17,035 nt of DNA from an uncultured Oscillospiraceae bacterium (GTDB taxonomy: Bacteria; Bacillota; Clostridia; Oscillospirales; Ruminococcaceae), in assembly GCA_910586535.1 (NCBI GenBank), contig CAJUHS010000035.1, positions 1 through 17,035 of the forward strand. Direction: 5' to 3'. Of the stretch, positions 11,798 through 17,035 are shown piece after piece (positions within the stretch are counted from its first letter, which is position 1; every line of letters starts with the position of its first letter). The translations under genes were made by a program, and so were the position numbers. The notes beneath the pieces were generated by a model that worked only from the letters and a program-made list of their open reading frames with translations, made no database searches and was not told the DNA's origin.

Positions 11798-12988
11798 ATG
11801 AAAAAGAAAGCCGAAAAAAACGTAAAAACCGCAGAAGATAAAAAGCTTCGCAGTCAGGAGACCGGGGAAGACCGTCTTAACTGGCGGTATCAGGATAAGC
11901 AGTACAACGAAAGCTTTAAAAAATGGCGGAAGCAGAAGCAGGATTCCGTGGGATTCTATTTTGTGGAAAAACCTGACAGACTCACCTATCAGGACGGCGT
12001 GGGCTTTATCAACGATTACCCCGAAGCCCGTGAGGCAAAGACCTTTCGAAGGGTGCTCAATATACTGGGACTGGTACTCCTTTACCGCGTTACAGTTGAT
12101 ATCCTTTTCATATATTTTTTCCCTCCGATAATGGAAAAAATGGGAATGAACATTTACTACAGCTTTTTTACGGGAGACCGCTACGGAAGCAGGGTTCTTA
12201 TCACCTTTATGGATATCTTGCAGCAGATACTCGGAAGAGCGGTGCCGGCCGCTTTGCTTATAAAACATCTTGAAATACCTGCCTCGGTCATGCTTCCCAC
12301 TAAGATAACAAATAAGCCGATGTTCGGATTTGCGTTCTTCGCGGCTCTGTTCGCAGCGGGAGTGTGCTCTGTTTTGGCGTATTTTTACAACGGGATACTC
12401 GGCGTGTTCAGAATAGACGCAATGCCGTCGTATACCGTCAGCGCCGATTCGGACGGTATCGTCTGTACTGTCATAGTAAGCGTTTTGGCAGTGCCCATAG
12501 TAAGCGAGATATGCACTCACGGCGTAATACTTCAGCTGATAAGGCAGTTCGGGGACGGAACGGCTATTTTTGTAACAAGCCTTATCATTGCAGTATCTTC
12601 TTACGATATAGTCAGCTTTCCCTTTGTGGCGGCGACTTCTTTTGTTGCCGGGTACTTCGTTATCCGAACAGGCTCGGTAATAACCGGAATTATAATGCGC
12701 ATCATAACCAGAGCTTACTTATGCACTCTTTGCTATATAAGCTTTTACGCGGATCCCGCATACAATGCTGTTCTTATGCGCGTGTTTGTGTTTGTAACGA
12801 TAATGATCGGACTTATCGCTTCGGTATGGTTTCTCTGCAACAAAAGCGACAGCTTTTCCATGAGAATAAAACCCGGTTATATGTCTTTCGGCAGAAAGAT
12901 ACTTGAAGCGGCTACCTGTATACCTGTGGTGATATGGTTTGCGATGTCTTTCCTTGTTACCGCGCTGAACATTAAATTTATACATTAG
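11798..12988 (+). CDS. CPBP-family-like membrane protein lacking catalytic residues
   Basis: 396 aa. A highly charged N-terminus of about 80 residues, then roughly eight membrane helices from residue 84 to the end. The segment AVPIVSEICTHGVILQLIRQFG (231-252) and SYDIVSFPFVAATSFVAGYFVIRTGSV (268-294) follow the CPBP (CaaX protease/bacteriocin-processing, Abi) pattern. However, the EExxxR motif has become S236-E237-ICTH and the later histidine is a tyrosine, so protease activity is doubtful. ATG 11798 is used because GGAGGTGA (11782-11789) lies 8 nt ahead; GTG 11786 is inside that site. It is followed 13 nt later by the tadA fusion gene, so they probably form one operon. Family call is moderate; function unknown. 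Confidence 0.72.
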   Translation: MKKKAEKNVKTAEDKKLRSQETGEDRLNWRYQDKQYNESFKKWRKQKQDSVGFYFVEKPDRLTYQDGVGFINDYPEAREAKTFRRVLNILGLVLLYRVTVDILFIYFFPPIMEKMGMNIYYSFFTGDRYGSRVLITFMDILQQILGRAVPAALLIKHLEIPASVMLPTKITNKPMFGFAFFAALFAAGVCSVLAYFYNGILGVFRIDAMPSYTVSADSDGIVCTVIVSVLAVPIVSEICTHGVILQLIRQFGDGTAIFVTSLIIAVSSYDIVSFPFVAATSFVAGYFVIRTGSVITGIIMRIITRAYLCTLCYISFYADPAYNAVLMRVFVFVTIMIGLIASVWFLCNKSDSFSMRIKPGYMSFGRKILEAATCIPVVIWFAMSFLVTALNIKFIH

Positions 12989-13001
12989 GCGGTGATACGG
13001 C

Positions 13002-13967
13002 TTGAACAGCGACGAATACTACATGGGCATTGCTGTCGGTCTTGCCGAGGAAGCCATGCTGCGCGGAGAAGTTCCCGTGGGAGCGGTGGTGGTGCGGCAG
13101 GACGGCTTTATAGCGGGCAGAGGAAGCAACCGCCGCCAGCGGGACAGAAACGCTCTCGCTCACGCGGAAATAATAGCAATAGACGAAGCGTGCAGAACTC
13201 TCGGCGGCTGGAGGCTTACGGAATGTACTTTGTACGTTACTCTTGAGCCTTGCCTTATGTGCAGCGGGGCCATAATGAACAGCTGTCTTAAGCGCGTGGT
13301 TTTCGGCATGAGCGACGACGGTGCGGCAGGTTCCTTTACGAATCTCAAAAGCGATAAGCTTCTAAGCCGTACCGAAGTTACGGCAGGCGTTATGGAGCAT
13401 GAATGCAAACTGCTTTTCGAAGAATTTTTTACAAAGCTGAGGAGTGAGCGAAAAATGTGCAAACTGAATTTTACCGAGGTAATGACCGATGCGCAGACGG
13501 AAGTTGCGGCGGCTCTTGCGGATGAGATATGGCACGAGTTTTTTCCGTCGATACTGAGCGCGGAGCAGATAGACTATATGGTGGAGAAGTTCCAGTCCGT
13601 CAGAGCAATGAAAGAACAGATCGGGTCTGAAGGCTATAAGTACTTTCTTCTGTTCAGAGGCAGGGAGCGGGTCGGCTATATTGCGGTGCGCCCCGATAAA
13701 GACGGACGTCTTTTCCTGTCAAAGCTGTATATTAAAAAAGAACACCGCGGAAAAGGGTACGCCGCCGAGGTGTTTGGATTCCTGAAAAAATATTGCCGCG
13801 GAAACGGATTCAATTCTGTGTGGCTGACAGTCAATAAGAACAACGTCAGCGCGGTTTCCGTGTACGAAAAGCGGGGATTCAAAAAAATCGGCGAGGGCGT
13901 GACCGACATCGGTAACGGCTTCGTAATGGACGATTTTTATTTTCAGCTCGACGTTGACGCTAAGTAA
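13002..13967 (+). CDS. tadA: Fusion of tRNA adenosine deaminase TadA and GNAT acetyltransferase
   Basis: 321 aa. Residues 1-151 are a complete TadA, which turns A34 of tRNA-Arg(ACG) into inosine: zinc and catalytic motif HAE (54-56) and PCLMC (83-87), with GEVPVGAVVV near the start. Residues 152-321 are a GNAT N-acetyltransferase, with acetyl-CoA loop EHRGKGYAAE (247-256) and the VNKNNVSAVSVYEKRGF end segment (277-293); its substrate is unknown. The start is TTG 13002, with GGCGGTG just upstream, which gives the normal TadA N-terminus. At the junction ATG 13455 is preceded by GAGGAGTGA (13439-13447), a ribosome binding site in good position, so the GNAT part may also be made alone. TadA usually stands as a separate ~150-aa protein. 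Confidence 0.93.
   Translation: MNSDEYYMGIAVGLAEEAMLRGEVPVGAVVVRQDGFIAGRGSNRRQRDRNALAHAEIIAIDEACRTLGGWRLTECTLYVTLEPCLMCSGAIMNSCLKRVVFGMSDDGAAGSFTNLKSDKLLSRTEVTAGVMEHECKLLFEEFFTKLRSERKMCKLNFTEVMTDAQTEVAAALADEIWHEFFPSILSAEQIDYMVEKFQSVRAMKEQIGSEGYKYFLLFRGRERVGYIAVRPDKDGRLFLSKLYIKKEHRGKGYAAEVFGFLKKYCRGNGFNSVWLTVNKNNVSAVSVYEKRGFKKIGEGVTDIGNGFVMDDFYFQLDVDAK
13439..13457 (+). promoter_or_regulatory. Internal ribosome binding site at the TadA-GNAT junction
   Basis: GAGGAGTGA (13439-13447) stands 7 nt before ATG 13455, in frame with the fusion. It would produce a 170-aa GNAT protein starting MCKLNFTEVM, suggesting two formerly separate genes joined by loss of the tadA stop codon. Confidence 0.6.
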
Positions 13968-13981
13968 GGAAAGGACTGTAT

Positions 13982-14230
13982 ATGACAGGAAAAGTTTTAA
14001 AAGCCGCCGGACGTGCGGCTGTTTTTGGGCGGCTGTGTACTGCGGGGGCGCTTTTGGTTTTATCAGCGGCGGCAGCGGTTTTTGCAAAACGCGCCCGTAT
14101 ACGCAGCGGAAAGCTTGTCGGAGACGTATATGTTATCGGTAAAAAATCGAATCCTAAAGCTGTGTGCGTAACCAATATGCCCCCTGTAAAATCTGCCATA
14201 AATGTTATAAAAAGGCATTTTAATGGCTGA
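13982..14230 (+). CDS. Small membrane-anchored protein of unknown function
   Basis: 82 aa. A basic N-terminus (MTGKVLKAAGRAAVFGR), one hydrophobic segment (about 18-35, Ala/Leu rich), then a basic tail of about 45 residues (KRARIRSGKLVGDVYVIGKK and on). It may be a single-pass protein or have an uncleaved signal; no lipobox is seen. GGAAAGGA (13968-13975) lies 6 nt ahead of the ATG, and the gene starts 14 nt after the tadA-GNAT fusion, so it belongs to the same operon. I do not recognise the family. Confidence 0.65.
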   Translation: MTGKVLKAAGRAAVFGRLCTAGALLVLSAAAAVFAKRARIRSGKLVGDVYVIGKKSNPKAVCVTNMPPVKSAINVIKRHFNG

Positions 14231-14387
14231 TCCTTCCAAAAAAATAATGTAAAAAGCCCCTGAGCGTCGTTTACAAAAATTTAATATCCATCTATCGTGT
14301 AAACTCACCAACAAAGCAAAATATATGTCATAATATAATTATTAGATTATGTGCAATTGTATTTTTCTTGATTTTAGGAGGATTCAA

Positions 14388-14633
14388 ATGAATCTTAGAA
14401 TTCGTGATTTGCGCGAGGACAACGACCTGTACCAGAGGCACATTGCCGAGTATCTCGGCTGTAAACAGCAGACCTATTCGAGATATGAAACCGGCGAGCT
14501 TGAACCGTCGCTGCCTGTTATGGCGAAGCTTGCGGCTTTTTATAAAACAAGCGTTGATTTCCTTATGGGGCTTACTGACGTCAGAGAACCTTATATTCCT
14601 GCCGAGCCTGACAGATACCTTGAAAACGACTGA
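14388..14633 (+). CDS. Small XRE-family HTH regulator
   Basis: 81 aa, essentially one helix-turn-helix domain of the Cro/C1 type. MNLRIRDLREDNDLYQRHIAEYLGCKQQTYSRYETGELEPSLPVMAKLAAFYKTSVDFLMGLTD is the complete five-helix fold in order; the recognition helix is around QQTYSRYETG (27-36). The tail (REPYIPAEPDRYLEND) is short and has no sensor domain. AGGAGG (14376-14381) lies 6 nt before the ATG. Targets are unknown; the next gene, 108 nt on, is an MmcQ/YjbR protein. No prophage genes surround it. Confidence 0.9.
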   Translation: MNLRIRDLREDNDLYQRHIAEYLGCKQQTYSRYETGELEPSLPVMAKLAAFYKTSVDFLMGLTDVREPYIPAEPDRYLEND

Positions 14634-14741
14634 CGGCAGATTAGGATAACGCTCCGTTAATAGCCTCTCGGTCAGACGCTTGTCCTTGAGCCTGTGACAG
14701 ACGGTTATTAGCTTTTGGCTGTACTTTAACGGAGGATATAT

Positions 14742-15107
14742 ATGACTAAAAACGAGTATCTGGAATTTTGCGGTACTATTGCCGCGGCAGTTTCGGACAC
14801 GCCATTTGAAAACGACGCGGAAAGCGTCGTTATTCGTCACCGCGGCACACGCAAATGGTTTGCCGTTGTAATGGAACTGAACGGGAAAACAATCGTAAAC
14901 CTGAAATGCGAACCGGACGAAGCGGATTTTCTCAGAAGCGCATATGAGGGAGTGACCCCCGCGTACCACATGAACAAAACGCACTGGAACACCGTTTTTC
15001 TCGATTCCGACGTTCCTGATGACGAGATTATACGCATGACAATGACCAGCTTTAAACTGACTGTAAAAAAGCCGCCGCGCCGCCGGCCGGACTCTTCGTC
15101 CGGCTGA
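14742..15107 (+). CDS. MmcQ/YjbR family protein
   Basis: 121 aa, soluble. The pattern (early FCGTIAAAVSDTPFENDAESVVIRHRGTRKWFAVVMELNGKTIVNLKCEPDEADFLRSAYEGVTPAYHMNKTHWNTVFLDSDVPDDEIIRMTMTSFKLT order of segments) is that of MmcQ/YjbR proteins: KWFAVV (38-43), NLKCEPDEA, PAYHMNKTHWNTV and the late DDEI helix. The fold is CyaY-like and DNA binding has been proposed; the exact role is unknown. GGAGG (14731-14735) precedes the ATG. The last residues (PPRRRPDSSSG) are encoded by a GC-rich hairpin (15086-15104) ending at the stop codon. Confidence 0.88.
   Translation: MTKNEYLEFCGTIAAAVSDTPFENDAESVVIRHRGTRKWFAVVMELNGKTIVNLKCEPDEADFLRSAYEGVTPAYHMNKTHWNTVFLDSDVPDDEIIRMTMTSFKLTVKKPPRRRPDSSSG
15086..15104 (+). 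other. Hairpin at the 3' end of the MmcQ/YjbR gene
   Basis: GCCGGAC (15086-15092) pairs with GTCCGGC (15098-15104) over TCTTC, directly before the TGA. No T run follows, but another GC palindrome (GCGCCGGCGC, about 15113-15122) comes next. It may slow or protect the 3' end; not a classical terminator. Confidence 0.45.
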
Positions 15108-15143
15108 CCTTTGCGCCGGCGCCGTACCTCCTTAAAATTATCC

Positions 15144-15172
15144 TTGCAAAATCCGACCGTATATGATATAAT
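15144..15172 (+). promoter_or_regulatory. Sigma-A promoter of the U32-like gene
   Basis: TTGCAA (15144-15149), 17 bp, TATAAT (15167-15172) with TGA just before it (extended -10). Leader about 33 nt. Confidence 0.82.
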
Positions 15173-15211
15173 AATTAAAATATCAATCAAAACGGAGGTT
15201 GTCAGTTTATT

Positions 15212-16138
15212 ATGGAAATAAATTTTCATATTCCCGACTTTACAAATCACCTTTATCTTAATACGATTCTGATAAATTCCATTTCAAAATATCCCGAGTA
15301 TTTTCACGACGGTCTTAGGATAGCGTCGATTTTCGGTAACTTCGGCGGCAGCGTCTGGAACGGCGGACGATTTCTCGGCGGCATGACGGACATGAACTTT
15401 GTGAAGCACGTTGCCGAAGCTATAAACAGTAAAAATATTCCTCTAAGATTTACGCATACGAATCCAATGCTTGAAAAGAAGCATCTCGGAGACCCGTTTT
15501 GCAATCAGGTCATGCGTATGTGCAATAACGGATTCAATGAGGCTATCGTTATGTCGCCGGTTCTTGAAGAGTACATAAGAGAAAATTACCCCGATTATCC
15601 GATAACCTCGTCTACCTGCAAACAGATCGAAAATATCGACGGCGTTAAGGAAGAACTGAAAAAAGACTACAAATATGTGGTGCTGGACTACAACTTCAAT
15701 AACCGTTTTGACCAGCTGGAACAGATTGATGAAAAAGACCGCGCAAGGTGCGAGGTGCTGGTAAACGCCTGCTGCACTCCTAAATGCAAGCGCAGGGGCG
15801 AGCATTACCGCTCAATCGGTCTGGAGCAGATAGCGGAGTGGGAGCATAAAAAGAATATGCTTTCCAAAAAGCCGTACGAGGCAAAGGGTTTTGCCTGTGA
15901 ATTTATGAATAACGGTCCTTACGCCATAACGGACTATGTGACATATATTTCCCCGCAGGATATTTTTGAAAAGTACCTGCCGATGGGATTCAATAATTTC
16001 AAGATAGAGGGCAGAACCATTCAGGATATTTGTCTGCTTGAATACTACATTATTTATATGGTCAAGCCGGAATATCAGAACAAGATACGTCTTGATATGC
16101 TTACGGCGCTTACAAGCAAGCATAAATATTTTATGTGA
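15212..16138 (+). CDS. Divergent U32-peptidase-like protein with Cys cluster
   Basis: 308 aa, soluble, no signal peptide. I read it as a TIM-barrel protein related to peptidase U32 (the YhbU/UbiU/RlhA/TrhP group). GFNNFKIEGRT (259-269) matches the U32 hallmark KIEGR. ACCTPKCKRRGEHY (186-199) followed by C229 offers cysteines C187, C188, C192 and C229, as expected for the Fe-S cluster of that family. SSTC (133-136) and YVVLDYNFN (155-163) fit barrel strands. Other marked segments are GNFGGSVWNGGRFLGG (42-57) and RFTHTNPML (79-87), which I do not know from characterised members. Known relatives hydroxylate RNA or ubiquinone or act as proteases; the substrate here is unknown. ATG 15212 follows GGAGG (15194-15198) by 13 nt. 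Own promoter and terminator, no operon partner. Confidence 0.7.
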   Translation: MEINFHIPDFTNHLYLNTILINSISKYPEYFHDGLRIASIFGNFGGSVWNGGRFLGGMTDMNFVKHVAEAINSKNIPLRFTHTNPMLEKKHLGDPFCNQVMRMCNNGFNEAIVMSPVLEEYIRENYPDYPITSSTCKQIENIDGVKEELKKDYKYVVLDYNFNNRFDQLEQIDEKDRARCEVLVNACCTPKCKRRGEHYRSIGLEQIAEWEHKKNMLSKKPYEAKGFACEFMNNGPYAITDYVTYISPQDIFEKYLPMGFNNFKIEGRTIQDICLLEYYIIYMVKPEYQNKIRLDMLTALTSKHKYFM

Positions 16139-16155
16139 CTGTGACAGGCTAAAAT

Positions 16156-16197
16156 AAAACGGTACGGAAAGACTGTGTTCTCTCCGTACCGTTTTTT
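16156..16197. terminator. Bidirectional terminator between U32-like and AIM24 genes
   Basis: AAAACGGTACGGA (16156-16168) pairs with TCCGTACCGTTTT (16183-16195), 13 bp, with T6 on the plus side and T4 on the minus side. It serves the convergent genes on both sides. Confidence 0.92.
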
Positions 16198-16212
16198 GTA
16201 TTGTATCTATGG

Positions 16213-16893
16213 TCAGTTTCCGGTAGCTATGTAGGGACGTACAGCTCCCGCAAGAGAAGCTACGGGCATTGTCTGGAGCCATATGTGTCCCGGTCCGCTG
16301 ACGCGGGTATTGAAAAGTCCCTCGCCTCCGAACAGGGCGTTCCCAATTCCTTTTACGGTCTCGATATCAATGGAACAGGTGGCGTCCATTGCGGCAAGAT
16401 AACCGGTGTCCACAAGAATGGACTCGTTTGAGCCAAGGTCGTATTCGACAACGCTTCCGTCTATTTCAAGGAAAGCTATGCCCTGACCGCTCAGCTTCTG
16501 CATGATAAATCCCTCGCCCCCGAAGAATCCCGCGCCTAACTTTTTCTGAAAGAAAATGCTGAGCTCGACTGAGGGACTTGAAGCAAGGTAAGCGGATTTC
16601 TGAGCGACTATCGTTCTTGAGGGAGATATCTCCATTGGGAGGATGTTTCCCGGAACGGAGGAGGAAAATGCGATCTCGCCTATTCCGCCCTCGGCCGTGT
16701 ACTTGTTCTGGAAAACAGATTCGCCCGAAATAGCCCTTGAAAACATTTTGCCTATACCGCCGCCTGCATTTGTGGACATCTGCATATTGGGAGACATCCA
16801 TGCCATTCCGCCCCGCTGACAGCATACTGTCTCGTTGGGTTCAAGCCTGCAAATTACGACGGGAAACGGTGTGCCTTTGATCTCATACTGCAT
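16213..16893 (-). CDS. AIM24/TIGR00266 family protein
   Basis: 226 aa, soluble, beta-rich. Family signs: early MAWM (30-33), GGGIGKMFSRAISGES (44-59), the Gly/Ser-rich PGNILPMEI region, FGGEGFIMQKLSGQG (123-137) and a second copy-like FGGEGLFNTRVSGPG (189-203). AIM24 proteins are widespread in bacteria and fungi (mitochondrial biogenesis in yeast); the bacterial function is not known. The ATG at 16893 follows AAAGGGG with about 9 nt spacing. It is a single gene with consensus promoter, convergent to the U32-like gene. Confidence 0.93.
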   Translation of the reverse strand: MQYEIKGTPFPVVICRLEPNETVCCQRGGMAWMSPNMQMSTNAGGGIGKMFSRAISGESVFQNKYTAEGGIGEIAFSSSVPGNILPMEISPSRTIVAQKSAYLASSPSVELSIFFQKKLGAGFFGGEGFIMQKLSGQGIAFLEIDGSVVEYDLGSNESILVDTGYLAAMDATCSIDIETVKGIGNALFGGEGLFNTRVSGPGHIWLQTMPVASLAGAVRPYIATGN

Positions 16894-16927
16894 ATGAATT
16901 TACCCCTTTACAAAAAAGTACATTAAT

Positions 16928-16956
16928 ATTATACCTTATGCGGCTGATAAAGTCAA
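16928..16956 (-). promoter_or_regulatory. Sigma-A promoter of the AIM24 gene
   Basis: On the minus strand TTGACT (16956-16951), 17 bp, TATAAT (16933-16928). Leader about 30 nt. Confidence 0.83.
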
Positions 16957-16980
16957 GATTTTTGTAAGCCGCCAATAAGC

Positions 16981-17009
16981 AAAAGACCGCCCCGATAGGA
17001 GCGGTCTTT
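16981..17009. terminator. Terminator hairpin, second copy of the nadE terminator repeat
   Basis: GACCGCCCC pairs with GGAGCGGTC (one G-T pair) over GATA, flanked by A4 on the left and T3 on the right. Its reverse complement equals the element at 4280-4308 in 28 of 29 positions. It probably ends a gene lying right of the window (minus strand) or a converging pair; the remaining bases to 17035 hold nothing recognisable. Confidence 0.75.
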
Positions 17010-17035
17010 AAAAATCGTATGAGCAGGAAATGTGC

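Noticed and set aside
14269..14304. GTTTAC/GTAAAC inverted repeat as a regulatory element
   Set aside because: Only 6-bp arms with a 24-nt A/T-rich spacer; can occur by chance.

Overview
The window looks like chromosomal DNA of a Gram-positive anaerobe of the Clostridia, most likely a Ruminococcus-like member of the Oscillospiraceae. This rests on the mid-range base composition, strong Shine-Dalgarno sites, many near-consensus sigma-A promoters with exact 17-bp spacers, and the product types (ThiI without a rhodanese domain, long glutamine-dependent NadE, Hol_Tox-type toxin, AIM24 protein). Genus and species are inferences. Most genes are ordinary housekeeping or accessory genes; there is no prophage, CRISPR array or complete insertion sequence.

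Left part (1-4310): a chain of small hairpins at the edge (5-92), a DUF6291-type protein usually met in phage or plasmid replication regions, then convergently thiI (tRNA 4-thiouridine synthetase), whose stop codon overlaps the stop codon of the DUF6291 gene. Divergent from thiI is nadE (glutamine-dependent NAD+ synthetase), ended by a hairpin terminator that recurs almost exactly at the right edge of the window.

Middle left (4310-6430): the most interesting stretch. A 34-aa one-helix peptide of the TxpA/BsrG (Hol_Tox) type is encoded on the minus strand. It faces a promoter on the plus strand that would make a ~95-nt RNA, and both transcripts end at one shared bidirectional terminator. The two promoters and leaders are imperfect inverted copies of each other, and the toxin Shine-Dalgarno is locked in an 8-bp hairpin. 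This has the layout of a type I toxin-antitoxin locus. Next to it is a large serine recombinase (547 aa) whose catalytic serine is only included if translation starts at a CTG codon.

Middle (6550-8250): ilvE (branched-chain aminotransferase) with its own promoter and terminator, and a tRNA-Ser(GGA) with promoter and terminator.

Metal operon (8291-11620, minus strand): a CadC-like ArsR sensor carrying both the Cys (alpha3) and the Asp/His (alpha5) metal sites plus an AEP tandem repeat, a SAM methyltransferase, and a Cd/Zn/Pb-type P1B ATPase, with a palindromic operator in front of the sensor gene.

Right part (11798-17035): a CPBP-like membrane protein lacking the catalytic residues, a TadA tRNA deaminase fused to a GNAT acetyltransferase, a small membrane protein, a small XRE regulator, an MmcQ/YjbR protein, a U32-peptidase-like protein with a Cys cluster and the KIEGR signature, and a convergent AIM24/TIGR00266 protein.
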